A model generated the notes under the pieces. That model did not search any database and was not told where the DNA came from. It was given only the letters and a program-made list of their open reading frames with translations. A DNA stretch of 64,000 bases from Marinicella marina (GTDB taxonomy: Bacteria; Pseudomonadota; Gammaproteobacteria; Xanthomonadales; Marinicellaceae): positions 62,001-126,000 of the forward strand of contig NZ_JASJNC010000007.1 of the NCBI RefSeq assembly GCF_030065545.1, written 5' to 3'. Shown in pieces: positions 54,703 to 64,000 of the stretch (position 1 is its first letter; each line of letters begins with the position of its first letter). The translations under genes were made by a program, and so were the position numbers.

Positions 54703-54978
54703 TTAGCCGTGCTCTTTTGCACATTCAGCAGCAACCTTCAATGCATCCCCCCTTACTTTTTCAGAATCACCTGATTGTTGTGCCTCTAACACGGCTGCAT
54801 AGTCAGTTTTATTGACTTTGCACTCACACAACTTTTGGGTTTTTGCTTGCATGTCTTCTGGCACCCCGGCCACCTCAGCGGCACAAGCCCGCATGGCATC
54901 ATCTTTCAGTTGGGTTGCGTCTTTGGCAAACGTCATGGAGCTGGATAACATTAAAATAATAATTGTCGTTTTTTTCAT
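54703..54978 (-). CDS. Small secreted cysteine-containing protein
   Basis: 91 residues. A signal peptide (MKKTTIIILMLSSSMTFA) is followed by a mature helical part of about 73 residues with four cysteines: AMRACAAE, KLCECKVNK and AAECAKEHG. No family recognised. A disulfide-stabilised or metal-binding periplasmic helical bundle is plausible. It lies alone between rpiA and ubiI on the minus strand with 293 bases upstream. Confidence 0.75.
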   Translation of the reverse strand: MKKTTIIILMLSSSMTFAKDATQLKDDAMRACAAEVAGVPEDMQAKTQKLCECKVNKTDYAAVLEAQQSGDSEKVRGDALKVAAECAKEHG

Positions 54979-55271
54979 TTTTAATTCCTAGTTAAAAGGA
55001 TGCTCAAAGTAGCATTGCTATTTATGCTGTTTTCATGAACACCATCACAGAACCTAACATAACCGCAGAGATTAACTTATATCTTATTGAATTTTAACGA
55101 CTTTATAATGAAAATTGAAAAATATTTGATTAAGAATTTGTTAACATTGAACACGCCTTGATTGAAAATCAAAAATGCTGGTTCACTGACAATTTGTTGG
55201 CTTAGGGGCAGCCCCTCAAACAAACAACTTATGACTGGGTGTGTTCAATAACCACAAACACAGGCCGTTGA

Positions 55272-56438
55272 TTAACTTCCAGCTTGTTGCAATAACCAGC
55301 GTTTGATTGGTGAAACTTGATCCAAGCCATTCATGCCGAAAGCCCTCAGCATTTTAATAGGCGCGCTTTGGGAGACAAATAAGTGATGTAAAGCATGCAT
55401 GGTTTCTGCTGTTTTGTGTGCTTCGGCTGTTCTGGCTCTTTGGTATTGTCTCAATGCCGTTGAAACTTCATCGAAGTCTCTCAAATTTATTTGGCTGGCT
55501 TTTTCGGCCAACAACTCAGCATCGCCAAAACCTAAGTTAACACCTTGGCCAGCCAAAGGATGAATAGTATGCGCTGCATCGCCAACCAAAACCACTCGCC
55601 CTTCATGATAAGCACTGGCATAAGACTTACTCAACGGGAATGCCGCTCGCTCACTGATTAACTTAATTTCACCAAAGTGGCGATTGATATGCGCTTGCAA
55701 AGCATTGTTGAATTTATCCGTATCGCACCCAAGCCATTGCTCAACTTGAGTCTCTGGTAAAGACCAAACCACCGAGAAAATACCCTCATTCATGGGTAAT
55801 AGGCCAACTGGGCCGCTTTGATTGAACGCTTGAAGTGCGGTACGCTCAGGCGCGTTTTCTATCGACACATAACAGACCAGACCATGTTGCTTGTATGGCG
55901 TAGTCGTAAAGCTGATGTCAGTAGCCGTCCTGACTCGAGACCTGGCACCATCTGCCCCCACCAACAATGCTGCTTGGAGTGCCTCATTGTCATCAAGTTT
56001 AACCCTGACTTTGCGTGTGGATTGTTCATAGGATGTCAGGGTCGTGGCAAAAAAAAGTGTTGCATTGGCATGTTCGGTTAATTTTTGCTGTAGAGCAGCC
56101 ACCGTTTGGTTATTCTCTATCATCGCACCCAACGGTTCACTAGATGGACTTTGAAAAGCAATTTCACCATTCGAATGATTATCCCACACCTGCATGTTAT
56201 GGTAATAGCCAACGCGATTAGCCTGCATCAGATCCATCACGCCCAATTGCTGTAACAGTTGCAAGTTGTGTTGAGAGATGGCTGAAACCCGTAAGGTTCT
56301 GTCAGCCTTGTTGCTGTAAGTGGTTTGACTTCGGCCCTCCATCACAGCCACCTTAATACCGCGCTCAGCCAGCAACAAAGCAGTGAATGCACCAACCATC
56401 CCTGCTCCATTGATGATGATGTCATAACTGTTATTCAT
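55272..56438 (-). CDS. ubiI: UbiI/VisC-type ubiquinone hydroxylase
   Basis: 388 residues. FAD-binding IIINGAGMVGAFTALLLAERGIKV, GADGARSRVRT (DG motif) and VVLVGDAAHTIHPLAGQGVNLGFGDAELLAEK (GD motif). LRVSAISQHN, QVWDNHSNGEIAF and LGAMIENN match UbiI more than UbiH. It adds the C5 hydroxyl to the ubiquinone ring precursor. It overlaps ubiH by four bases. Whether it is strictly C5-specific is not certain, since related genes are promiscuous. Confidence 0.88.
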   Translation of the reverse strand: MNNSYDIIINGAGMVGAFTALLLAERGIKVAVMEGRSQTTYSNKADRTLRVSAISQHNLQLLQQLGVMDLMQANRVGYYHNMQVWDNHSNGEIAFQSPSSEPLGAMIENNQTVAALQQKLTEHANATLFFATTLTSYEQSTRKVRVKLDDNEALQAALLVGADGARSRVRTATDISFTTTPYKQHGLVCYVSIENAPERTALQAFNQSGPVGLLPMNEGIFSVVWSLPETQVEQWLGCDTDKFNNALQAHINRHFGEIKLISERAAFPLSKSYASAYHEGRVVLVGDAAHTIHPLAGQGVNLGFGDAELLAEKASQINLRDFDEVSTALRQYQRARTAEAHKTAETMHALHHLFVSQSAPIKMLRAFGMNGLDQVSPIKRWLLQQAGS

Positions 56439-57625
56439 CGCAAACCACCTGCCGTTTGGTATAACATTTTTTTCAGCGCCAGGTTGGCATTGATGGCGAC
56501 TAAGCCCAGTGACCTGATGGCATTCACTGTGGGTTCATCAATTTTAAACCAGCTCATTAAATCATCGGTGTAGTTCATGGTTCTGTCTTGGTCAGTATTC
56601 GATAAGTCTTGGTATTTTCTCAGAACCTGTGTTGAACCCAAGTCATTATTGTTGTTATTTTGTTCAGCCAATAACTGACTCAATCGATCAATGCCACGCA
56701 CCGCCAAATTCAATCCTTGAGCAGATACTGGGCTCACTGCATGTGCTGCATTGCCCATCAAAACAACGCGTTGTGCATACTGAGTGGGTACTTTGATTTG
56801 AAACAAAGGATAGGCGCTGCGCCGACCCACTTTGAGCATCGCTCCTGCACGAAAACCAAAGCGCTGTTGAGCCAAAGCCAAAAATTCATGATCATCTGCC
56901 GCTAAGAGGCTGGCAGCCTTTTCCTCTTGAACAGACCACACAAAACCAAATCGATTTTTGAATGGTAACAACGCCATTGGTCCTTCAGTAGTGAGGCGCT
57001 CGTAGGCACGGTTATGATGGCGCTCGTCTGTGGTGATGTTACAGATGATGGCCTGACGTTGGTATGACTTAACCACAGTTGCTAAGTTCAGTTCAGTTCT
57101 GATGGCCGATTTCACCCCATCGGCTGCCACCATGAGACTCGCATCAACCTGCAATGATTGCCCTGCGGTAGCAACCTTCATTCTGACATGTGACTCATTT
57201 TGCTGAAAAGATTCAAGCTTGGCTGGTTGGTGATGTTTTATCAGCTTATTTTGTTTAACAGCTGCATGTAAGATTTGTGCTAATTTTTTAGCCGCAATAA
57301 CATGACCTAATTGAGGCACTTTCAATTCATCCTTATCAAAATGCACCACACCAAATTGCCCTTGGTTAGAAACATGCACATGATTGATTTCAGTGGTGTG
57401 TTTGGCTATATCAGACCAAAGGCCTATACTGTGCCAGAATTGCTTAGATGCGGGATTGATAACCAATGTACGGTCATCAAAACTTTCTTGCTCAAGATCA
57501 TCCTCAACACTGGCCTCTAGCAATACCGACTCAATATTATTCTGAGCCAAGGTCAAGGCCAACGCCATCCCCACCATGCCTCCGCCAACGATGGCGACTT
57601 GCGTTTTTAATGCTACTTCAGGCAT
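56435..57625 (-). CDS. ubiH: UbiH-type 2-octaprenyl-6-methoxyphenol hydroxylase
   Basis: 396 residues. [75 protein letters not shown] and [28 protein letters not shown] (GD motif with GNAAH, the UbiH form). It hydroxylates ring carbon C1. It overlaps ubiI (4 bases) and the purF stop (8 bases), so all three are coupled; in E. coli ubiH follows pepP instead. Confidence 0.9.
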   Translation of the reverse strand: MPEVALKTQVAIVGGGMVGMALALTLAQNNIESVLLEASVEDDLEQESFDDRTLVINPASKQFWHSIGLWSDIAKHTTEINHVHVSNQGQFGVVHFDKDELKVPQLGHVIAAKKLAQILHAAVKQNKLIKHHQPAKLESFQQNESHVRMKVATAGQSLQVDASLMVAADGVKSAIRTELNLATVVKSYQRQAIICNITTDERHHNRAYERLTTEGPMALLPFKNRFGFVWSVQEEKAASLLAADDHEFLALAQQRFGFRAGAMLKVGRRSAYPLFQIKVPTQYAQRVVLMGNAAHAVSPVSAQGLNLAVRGIDRLSQLLAEQNNNNNDLGSTQVLRKYQDLSNTDQDRTMNYTDDLMSWFKIDEPTVNAIRSLGLVAINANLALKKMLYQTAGGLR

Positions 57626-59090
57626 TCCCTTGTTTGGCTAAGTCGCTGCGTTGAACACCAATTTTTTCAAAATAATCAGCACCCACATCAGTCACGTATT
57701 CATTGGAAAAACAGGATGAGTCAAAACGATCAATTTTGGGATTACCCTCTTTACAAGCAGCTTCCAAGTCTTCTAAGCTTTGATAAATCAAGCCATCAGC
57801 ACCCAACAACTCACAAATCTCATCTTCCGTGCGGTTGTGAGCTATCAACTCTTCTGACACAGGCATATCAATGCCATAGACATTGGGGTATCTGACCGGC
57901 GGTGCTGCTGAGGCAAAAAATACTTTTTTGGCACCAGCCTCGCGGGCCATTTGAATGATTTGTTTTGAAGTGGTCCCTCGCACAATTGAGTCATCAATCA
58001 GCAGCACATTTTTATTTCTGAACTCAAGTTCTACCGCATTCAGTTTGCGCCGCACTGACTTCACCCGCTGTTCTTGTCCAGGCATGATAAAGGTTCTGCC
58101 AATGTAGCGGTTTTTGATGAAACCTTCACGGAACTTCAAGCCCAAATCATAGGCCATAGGAATGGCACTGGTGCGTGAGGATTCCGGGATGGGTATGACC
58201 ACATCAATTTCCTCGTCCGCCCAACGCTCCTTGATTCTCTCCGCCAGTTTCTCGCCCATTCGAAGACGGGCCTTGTACACCGATACATCGTCAATCATGG
58301 AATCTGGTCTGGCGAAGTAAACATACTCAAACACACAGGGTGAAAGTTGGGTTTTTTCGGCGCATTGTTTGCGGTGTAGTTGACGGCCATTGGTGATAAT
58401 TACTGCCTCACCAGGCGCCACGTCACCCAACAATTCAAAATCATGCTGATCCAATGCGATACTCTCAGATGCAACCATATACTCATCTTCAGCGCCAGCT
58501 GTTTTGCGGACGCCATAAACCAATGGCCTGATGCCATTCGGATCACGAAATGCCACAATCCCATAACCAGGAATAATCAAAACATTGGCATAGGCACCCT
58601 GACAGCGTTTGTGAACGCGGCTCACCGCATGAAAGATAGCATCTGGCGTGATCACTAAGCCTGATGCATTCTGTAATTCATGCGCGAAGACATTGAGCAA
58701 GACTTCGGAATCAGATTGGGTATTGATGTGTCGCCTGTCTTCGGCAAACAATTCCCGCTTTAATTGCTCTGCATTGTGCAAATTGCCGTTGTGGGCCAGA
58801 GCAATACCAAAAGGTGAATTCACATAAAAAGGCTGCGCCTCCTCAAAATTACTCGAACCTGCAGTTGGGTATCTGACATGTCCAATACCAGACAGGCCTC
58901 TGAGCTTCTGTGCGCTTTCCGAGCGAAAAACGTCACTGACCAAGCCATTGTTTTTTACCAGTTCCAGCTTGCCTCCTTCGCAAGTGGCGATGCCAGCAGC
59001 ATCTTGCCCTCGGTGTTGCAGGATGGTCAAACATTCATAAATCGTTGAGGCCACGTCATGGTTGGCAATCATGCCTACTATTCCACACAT
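57618..59090 (-). CDS. purF: Amidophosphoribosyltransferase
   Basis: 490 residues, starting [13 protein letters not shown] so that Cys becomes the N-terminal nucleophile of the glutaminase domain. [34 protein letters not shown] and the PRPP loop [17 protein letters not shown] complete the family pattern. It makes phosphoribosylamine, the first step of purine synthesis. It overlaps cvpA by one base upstream and ubiH by eight bases downstream. Confidence 0.97.
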   Translation of the reverse strand: MCGIVGMIANHDVASTIYECLTILQHRGQDAAGIATCEGGKLELVKNNGLVSDVFRSESAQKLRGLSGIGHVRYPTAGSSNFEEAQPFYVNSPFGIALAHNGNLHNAEQLKRELFAEDRRHINTQSDSEVLLNVFAHELQNASGLVITPDAIFHAVSRVHKRCQGAYANVLIIPGYGIVAFRDPNGIRPLVYGVRKTAGAEDEYMVASESIALDQHDFELLGDVAPGEAVIITNGRQLHRKQCAEKTQLSPCVFEYVYFARPDSMIDDVSVYKARLRMGEKLAERIKERWADEEIDVVIPIPESSRTSAIPMAYDLGLKFREGFIKNRYIGRTFIMPGQEQRVKSVRRKLNAVELEFRNKNVLLIDDSIVRGTTSKQIIQMAREAGAKKVFFASAAPPVRYPNVYGIDMPVSEELIAHNRTEDEICELLGADGLIYQSLEDLEAACKEGNPKIDRFDSSCFSNEYVTDVGADYFEKIGVQRSDLAKQGNA

Positions 59091-59716
59091 TATATTTCTG
59101 TATCCGTCTCAGGCTGACTCTCTTCCAGCGCATCATCAGCTGGTTGTTCGCCTTCGGTAGTTGTTGGTTGTTGGTTATTCAATTCCTTCAATGCCGGGTT
59201 CAAAGTTTCTTTTAACTGCTCCGGTTGCATGAAAGAGAAATATTCGCCCATATCCTCAGGCATTTGCTCCTTAACCCAATCTGCCAACTTGGCAAATTGA
59301 GGTGTTAATTTTGATTCAGTCCACCATGGGTCTTTTGAAAACGGTGTGGCTTGAATGAACAAAACCAGTGCGGTCACCGCAATAATTCCTCTGCCCAAGC
59401 CAAAAAACATACCAAAAAAACGATCGGTGGCTCCCAAACCTGTTTTGGTGATCATCTTGCCGACCAAATAATTAATAATACCGCCCACAATCAGTGCAGC
59501 CAAAAACAATGCCACAAATGAAATCAAGTGCCTGGCCGATGGCAGCTCTATAAACGCTTCCAACCAACCAGCCCCTCTATCTACAAATGTCCAAGCCAAC
59601 CAAAAAGCACCGACCCAAATCAACAATGACATCACTTCACGAATCAAACCGCGGAACAAGCTGACGATAACTGACAAGCCCAATATGGCAATGATGGTTA
59701 AGTCAAACCAGTTCAT
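59090..59716 (-). CDS. cvpA: CvpA family membrane protein
   Basis: 208 residues with four membrane helices: [37 protein letters not shown], then [57 protein letters not shown]. The acidic cytoplasmic tail of about 60 residues ([20 protein letters not shown]-like) is low complexity. Related to colicin V production; also linked to envelope stress and bile resistance. It is coupled to purF and dedD by one-base overlaps. Confidence 0.93.
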   Translation of the reverse strand: MNWFDLTIIAILGLSVIVSLFRGLIREVMSLLIWVGAFWLAWTFVDRGAGWLEAFIELPSARHLISFVALFLAALIVGGIINYLVGKMITKTGLGATDRFFGMFFGLGRGIIAVTALVLFIQATPFSKDPWWTESKLTPQFAKLADWVKEQMPEDMGEYFSFMQPEQLKETLNPALKELNNQQPTTTEGEQPADDALEESQPETDTEI

Positions 59717-60741
59717 TAATTAACCACTTGGCCTATTTCATGGGGTTTTATCAAACCATCAAGTTTAAGCTTTTGTTTGATGCTGACCTGAGTATTTTCA
59801 GCGTCTACGCGTTCCATCAATGGACCAATGCGTAGACGGTACAATGTTTTACCTTGGCTGTTGGTGATGCGGTCAACAAACCCAGCAAATCCAGCTGCTT
59901 TGACTTTGTTACGCAACTTAATGGCGTTCTCTTGCGCCGAAAAACTGCCCAACTGAACCACCCAACCCATCTGACCTTGGCTGGCCATTTGGCTGACTTC
60001 GGCTGCAGATAATTTGATTACTTTGGGAGTGCCGATGTTGAGGTTCAAGCGATTCACAGCAGCCACATATTCATTGCTTTTGTTTTCATCGTTGTAAATT
60101 TCTTGTGACCAAACACGATAGAGTTTGAGTCCAGCATTGAATTCCACGATGGCCTTGATGTTTTTCTGTAACAAAGCACTTTTAACTCGCTCTGCATTGG
60201 CTTGTTGTGAGAAGCTACCTAATTTGACGCGGTAAACTTGGTTCAAAGCAACAGGCTTTGTAACTGGCTGTACAACGGCTTTAGTAACCGGCTTTGATAC
60301 TGGCTTTTTCTCCAGCACTGGTTCTGCAGCCACTTCATTTACCACTGTTTCATTATCCACTGTCTCATCAACCTGCTCATCAACCTGAATGGGCTTTTGA
60401 GTTGGTTCTGTTTGTCGCTCTGTGGTGATTACACCGTTGTTATTTTCAGCAACTGTTGTTTCGACCACATTGGCTGACTCAGTGGTGACCAGTTGTGGTG
60501 CTTGTTCTGTGATCACCAGTTCGGCATCACTTGGCGGCAATTCCTTACTAGAAACCACCGGTTTGTCTAACTCAAATTTCTTAACTTCCAAGTTGTTCTC
60601 ACCGGCTTCAGGAATCGATATGCTGATGTTTTGATTGCTCTTGTTTTCAACTTCACCATCGAACAACATCGGCACAAAAATAATTGCCAATGCAATGATG
60701 ACCGAAGCGCCTATTAACCTTTGCTTTAACTCTTGGTCCAT
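59716..60741 (-). CDS. dedD: DedD-like cell-division protein with two SPOR domains
   Basis: 341 residues. One N-terminal membrane helix (about 10-27, LIGASVIIALAIIFVPMLF) and a conserved LDKPVVSS motif. A long linker rich in T, V, E, P and Q (about 65-165) precedes two SPOR domains in tandem: YRVKLGSFSQQANAERVKSAL (about 170-245) and WVVQLGSFSAQENAIKLRNKV (about 260-335). SPOR domains bind denuded peptidoglycan at the septum. E. coli DedD has one SPOR domain, so the doubling is notable. The gene order hisS-dedD-cvpA-purF is conserved. Confidence 0.88.
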   Translation of the reverse strand: MDQELKQRLIGASVIIALAIIFVPMLFDGEVENKSNQNISISIPEAGENNLEVKKFELDKPVVSSKELPPSDAELVITEQAPQLVTTESANVVETTVAENNNGVITTERQTEPTQKPIQVDEQVDETVDNETVVNEVAAEPVLEKKPVSKPVTKAVVQPVTKPVALNQVYRVKLGSFSQQANAERVKSALLQKNIKAIVEFNAGLKLYRVWSQEIYNDENKSNEYVAAVNRLNLNIGTPKVIKLSAAEVSQMASQGQMGWVVQLGSFSAQENAIKLRNKVKAAGFAGFVDRITNSQGKTLYRLRIGPLMERVDAENTQVSIKQKLKLDGLIKPHEIGQVVN

Positions 60742-60773
60742 TGATTACTTACCTTTATTATCATCGTATACGA

Positions 60774-62042
60774 TCAAAGCTGATGCAGGAATTCAACCAA
60801 TTCAGCAAACGTGAATTGCTTTTGACCAAAATCTCTGTCATGCAGTGCTTTCAATGAAAACACACCCTGATTCATTTCTTCTTCACCTATTATTATAGCG
60901 AACTGCGCCCCTGATTTATCTGCTTTTTTGAATTGTGATTTGAAAGATGCCTGCCCCATATTGACTGTCATCTTTAATTCCGGCAACTCGTTTCTGATTT
61001 GTTCACTCATGGCAATGACTTTTGCATCAGGCACTTGCTTATCTCGAATCAGAAAAACTTGTGTTTGTGGTTCGTTCTGCCACAAATCATGATCTAAAAT
61101 CAATTCAACCAAACGGTCAACGCCCATAGCAAACCCAGTAGCCGCTGTTGGCTTGCCGCCTTGCATTTCGACCAGTCGATCGTAGCGACCGCCAGCACAA
61201 ATGGTGCCTTGCGCACCTAAATCATCCGTTATCCATTCAAAAACATTGTGGGTGTAATAATCTAAGCCTCGCACCAATTTTGGGTTGATTTCATAAACCA
61301 AACCACAGTCATCAAGAATTTCACACAATTGTTGAAAATGCTGTTGCGATGCATCACTGAGGTAATCTTTAATCATCGGCGCATCAGCTATCAATGCCCT
61401 CAGCGCTGGATTTTTTGAATCCAGTATACGCAATGGGTTGGTGTGTAGGCGTTTTTTTGCATCCGCATCCAGTATATCGGCATGTTTTTCAAAATAAGCA
61501 ATCAATACGTCACGATAGGCGGCACGGCATTCAGCGGTACCCAATGTATTGATTTCGAGTCGCACATTTTTGATGCCCAAACGATCCCACATTTTCTTGG
61601 TCATCAATAACAACTCCGCATCCACATCCGGTCCATCAAAACCAAACACCTCTACTCCCACTTGAGAAAATTGGCGGTTTCGACCTTTTTGTGGTTTCTC
61701 ATAACGGAACATCGGGCAGTTGTACCAAAGCTTTTGTGGGTCATTGAAGATCAGACCATTTTGTAACACCGCTCTGACAGTTGATGCAGTGCCCTCCGGG
61801 CGCATGCTGATAGATTCACCTTTACGTGTTTCGAAAGTAAACATTTCTTTTTCAACCACATCGGTGACTTCACCAATGGCTGAATGAAACAAAGCGGTTT
61901 TTTCTAGGATAGGAAAACGAATTTCTTGATAACCGTATTGGTTCAGGACGGAAGTAACGATATGCTCTAATTTTTGCCACACCCAAACTTGATCTGGGGT
62001 GACATCATACATGCCTCTTAGCCTGGTGATTTTACTGCTCAA
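60774..62042 (-). CDS. hisS: Histidine-tRNA ligase
   Basis: 422 residues from a TTG at 62042, with AAGGG seven bases upstream; no ATG precedes the conserved ITRLRGMYDVTPD. Class II motif 2 (SMRPEGTASTVRAVLQNGLI), LWYNCPMFRYEKPQKGRNRQF, the histidine-A motif LVRGLDYYTHNVFEW and GGRYDRLVEMQGGKPTAATGFAMGVDRL (motif 3) are all present. The C-terminal anticodon domain is about 325-420. It charges tRNA-His. Confidence 0.95.
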   Translation of the reverse strand: MSSKITRLRGMYDVTPDQVWVWQKLEHIVTSVLNQYGYQEIRFPILEKTALFHSAIGEVTDVVEKEMFTFETRKGESISMRPEGTASTVRAVLQNGLIFNDPQKLWYNCPMFRYEKPQKGRNRQFSQVGVEVFGFDGPDVDAELLLMTKKMWDRLGIKNVRLEINTLGTAECRAAYRDVLIAYFEKHADILDADAKKRLHTNPLRILDSKNPALRALIADAPMIKDYLSDASQQHFQQLCEILDDCGLVYEINPKLVRGLDYYTHNVFEWITDDLGAQGTICAGGRYDRLVEMQGGKPTAATGFAMGVDRLVELILDHDLWQNEPQTQVFLIRDKQVPDAKVIAMSEQIRNELPELKMTVNMGQASFKSQFKKADKSGAQFAIIIGEEEMNQGVFSLKALHDRDFGQKQFTFAELVEFLHQL

Positions 62043-62132
62043 AATTCAGCCCTTGCAAAAGAGCGTATTTTATACGAGCAAGACCCAGAGTAACAGCACA
62101 GATGATATGAATCTGCTTCCACCCAATGGCGT

Positions 62133-63068
62133 TCAAGAGTTAGGTGGTAAGGGCCACTCAAAATCAGCCACATCTTTGTTGGTATAAGGTACCAAGTCTA
62201 TGGTCTGGTTATTGATGGATAAGCTTAATTTTTTGGCATTACCCAATCTGAATTTCAAAGGCTCATCGGCGTTGAATTCTCGCAGACCCGGATTCAACAA
62301 ATCATGAACGACATTTTCACCTTGTTCGGTTTTGATCGAAACCCAAGCTTGTTCCTGTAAGTCCAAACTGATCTGAAAAACACTGCTATCAAGACTTTGA
62401 TCAACGGCTGCTTGTTGCCCGTTATCACCACTGACTGGTTCTACCAAATCGACACCTTCACTTTCAATTTCATTTCCAACCCCTTCATTCGGCTCACTTA
62501 CAACCTCAGCTTCAGATGCTACTGGCTCAACTTGCTCAGCGCTGTTTGTGGTGGTTTGCTTAGGGCCAGTTACTTGTGGAATCAACGAAGAATAAGTGAT
62601 GGTCTCTTCATCAGCATTGCCATCCTGTGAAATGGTAATGTTTTCAATTTGTCTTGAATCTTGCGGTAACGACCATTTGTCCCAAACGAAATAAAAGCTT
62701 AAGTAAAGCATGGCCAAAATCGCCGTACCAACGGCATATTTTCCAAAACTGTTCGACTGACGTTTGACTCTGGCCAGTGGGCTTGCCCCCATGGCATTTG
62801 AAGACTTGAGTTGGTGGTGCTCAAGGTACTGACTGGGAATTTGAGCCAATATCAGTTCTGGATCAATCTTCAGTGCCTTGCTGTAATTGGTGATGTGTCC
62901 ACGTAAGAAAGTAGGTGCACCTAATTTTTCAAATTGACCTGATTCAATGGCTGTCACAAAATCCTTACTGACCTTCATCATTCCAGCCACTGAATCGACT
63001 GTCAGTTTTTGTTCTTCTCTGGCTCCCTTCAGATTGTCTAATTGAGGTATTTGGGTTGAATTATTCAT
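62133..63068 (-). CDS. rodZ: RodZ-like helix-turn-helix membrane protein
   Basis: 311 residues. A cytoplasmic HTH domain (about 10-85: LKGAREEQKLTVDSVAGMMKVSKDFVTAIESGQFEKLGAPTFLRGHITNYSKAL), a basic stretch, one membrane helix (about 112-130, VGTAILAMLYLSFYFVW), a long acidic, low-complexity periplasmic linker, and a DUF4115 domain (about 230-311). RodZ ties MreB to the cell-wall machinery and keeps rod shape. It is eight bases after pilW; hisS follows directly after 90 bases, with ispG missing. Confidence 0.9.
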   Translation of the reverse strand: MNNSTQIPQLDNLKGAREEQKLTVDSVAGMMKVSKDFVTAIESGQFEKLGAPTFLRGHITNYSKALKIDPELILAQIPSQYLEHHQLKSSNAMGASPLARVKRQSNSFGKYAVGTAILAMLYLSFYFVWDKWSLPQDSRQIENITISQDGNADEETITYSSLIPQVTGPKQTTTNSAEQVEPVASEAEVVSEPNEGVGNEIESEGVDLVEPVSGDNGQQAAVDQSLDSSVFQISLDLQEQAWVSIKTEQGENVVHDLLNPGLREFNADEPLKFRLGNAKKLSLSINNQTIDLVPYTNKDVADFEWPLPPNS

Positions 63069-63076
63069 TGTGTTTG

Positions 63077-63817
63077 TTATGATTTTTTCAAATTTCTTAG
63101 TTGCGCCAAGTATTGATTGGCAGCCTTGTCATTCCCCATTTTTTTTTCAACTTCATAGGCCACTTTCAAGAGTTTTTCATCCAACTCCGTCAGCCCTTCA
63201 AGCCTTTGTATAAAAGCCCTGGCTTTCATACTATCACCTTTACCCGCTGAGACTATAACCATGTTGTACAGGGAAATAGGCATATTAGGGTTAGATTCCA
63301 ACGCATTCCTGAAATGCTTTTCAGCGGCTTCAGCTTCTCCTGCTTTCATGAGGCACACACCTGCGTTTTCATGAACAGTTTCTGGCGTTTTGTAGAAAGG
63401 ATTAGCCAGTGTTTTTTTGTAATACTCCACTGCCTCAAGGTATTCACCTGTTTGGCACAAGTAAGTACCGTAATTATTCAAAATAACTGGATCATTTGGC
63501 GCATGTTTCACTGATAGTTTATAGTGCCTTTCAGCATCCACCTGTGCATTCATGGCTTTGTAGACAGTTGCTATGCCGGAATGAGCAATGGCTAATCTGG
63601 GGTTGTGTGACAACGCCCTTTTGAATTTCTCGATGGCCACATCATAATCCTGACGTTCAAAGTAAGCCACCCCCATTTTCACATTCAACATAGCTGGGCT
63701 GTTTTGCGGCTCCGCTTGTGAATCATTTTCTTGGTATTTCCTTGGGCCTGAACCAGTCTGGGCACACCCTAAAATGAATACCATTGATAAGTAGATAACC
63801 ATCAGTCTGATATTCAT
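63077..63817 (-). CDS. pilW: Type IV pilus biogenesis lipoprotein PilW/PilF (TPR)
   Basis: 246 residues. A lipoprotein signal ends at the lipobox VFILGCAQ (Cys about residue 18). Six TPR repeats follow ([39 protein letters not shown]..., [25 protein letters not shown]). PilF/PilW pilots the PilQ secretin to the outer membrane. The start overlaps the rlmN stop by four bases (ATGA). No other pilus gene is in the window. Confidence 0.92.
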   Translation of the reverse strand: MNIRLMVIYLSMVFILGCAQTGSGPRKYQENDSQAEPQNSPAMLNVKMGVAYFERQDYDVAIEKFKRALSHNPRLAIAHSGIATVYKAMNAQVDAERHYKLSVKHAPNDPVILNNYGTYLCQTGEYLEAVEYYKKTLANPFYKTPETVHENAGVCLMKAGEAEAAEKHFRNALESNPNMPISLYNMVIVSAGKGDSMKARAFIQRLEGLTELDEKLLKVAYEVEKKMGNDKAANQYLAQLRNLKKS

Positions 63818-64000
63818 GCAACCACCCCCAGTGGTATTTTTTTGATTGTGGCAGAACGGCGTGTTCTGTCCATAAAATCACCTGCCAATTGACCGCATGC
63901 AGCGTCGATGTCATCGCCGCGGGTTTTTCTGACCGTGGTGATCAAGCCATGCTTCATACAAATCTCTTTGAACCGTTCAATGTTTTGTGGTTTAGATTGT
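63814..64000 (-). CDS. rlmN: RlmN, C-terminal end (23S rRNA m2A2503 / tRNA methyltransferase; runs off window)
   Basis: The 61 C-terminal codons, translated by hand. [19 protein letters not shown] is followed by [20 protein letters not shown], the RlmN signature that includes the conserved cysteine of ACGQL, then [10 protein letters not shown]. The N-terminal radical-SAM part is outside the window. RlmN methylates A2503 of 23S rRNA and A37 of some tRNAs. Its stop overlaps the pilW start (ATGA), the conserved rlmN-pilW order. Confidence 0.93.
   Translation of the reverse strand, partial: QSKPQNIERFKEICMKHGLITTVRKTRGDDIDAACGQLAGDFMDRTRRSATIKKIPLGVVA

Noticed and set aside
54979-55271. Possible small RNA or gene upstream of the small secreted protein
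   Set aside because: Only AT-rich DNA with short dyads (TTGATT-GAA-AATCAA and AGGGG-CAG-CCCCT); no promoter-terminator pair or conserved motif.
1-64000. CRISPR array, insertion sequence, prophage or integron
   Set aside because: No regularly spaced repeats, transposase, integrase or phage structural motifs were seen in any frame.

Overview
This 64-kb window is one uninterrupted stretch of chromosome from a moderate-GC gammaproteobacterium. The evidence is conserved gene order: rlmN-pilW-rodZ-hisS, dedD-cvpA-purF, ygfB-zapA-ssrS (6S RNA)-ygfA-rpiA, ubiI-ubiH and rplM-rpsI. The many secreted proteins (an M36 metalloprotease, a subtilase, DUF4397 and beta-helix proteins) and a C-terminal DLIF...F[E/D] tail recall marine Marinicella/Wenzhouxiangella-type bacteria. 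That lineage guess comes from memory, not from a search. I see no rRNA, tRNA, CRISPR array, insertion sequence, prophage or plasmid function.

Layout. 1-5.9 kb: a tight leftward cluster (amidohydrolase with a beta-propeller, maiA, GNAT acetyltransferase, BaiN-like flavoprotein, start of an acyl-CoA synthetase). 6-9.5 kb: EamA transporter, an orphan 263-aa protein and an overlapping pair of SDR-type enzymes. 9.7-20.2 kb: a propeller-GGDEF sensor, alaA, a DEAD-box helicase, a PNPOx-like protein, a large MscS channel and a SulP transporter with a strong dyad over its promoter. 20.6-36.4 kb: the accessory, envelope-directed part, with the subtilase, an Asp-nucleophile alpha/beta hydrolase, a DcsG-like ATP-grasp protein, a four-domain DUF4397 protein, small redox and tRNA-modification genes (GST, trhO, glutaredoxin), a beta-helix protein, a TIGR03032-TPR-glycosyltransferase fusion and the M36 protease. 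36.6-40.3 kb: the homogentisate pathway (hpd-hmgA-fah) under a divergent MarR regulator with two matching palindromes in the shared promoter region. 40.3-50.6 kb: acpH, an ABC-F ATPase, a kinase/FGE-like fusion, a PLP dehydratase, a DUF938 methyltransferase, an MFS transporter and a membrane-anchored TPR protein. 50.7-64 kb: core housekeeping genes.

How the genes work together. Tyrosine can be taken from 4-hydroxyphenylpyruvate to fumarate and acetoacetate by HPPD, HmgA, MaiA and FAH, but maiA lies 34 kb from the other three. UbiI and UbiH are coupled by overlaps to purF, cvpA and a double-SPOR DedD-like protein. Two secreted proteins end in almost the same nine residues, the best hint in this window of an undescribed protein-sorting signal. 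I found no clearly new multi-gene defence or biosynthetic system; most of the window is ordinary core genome.
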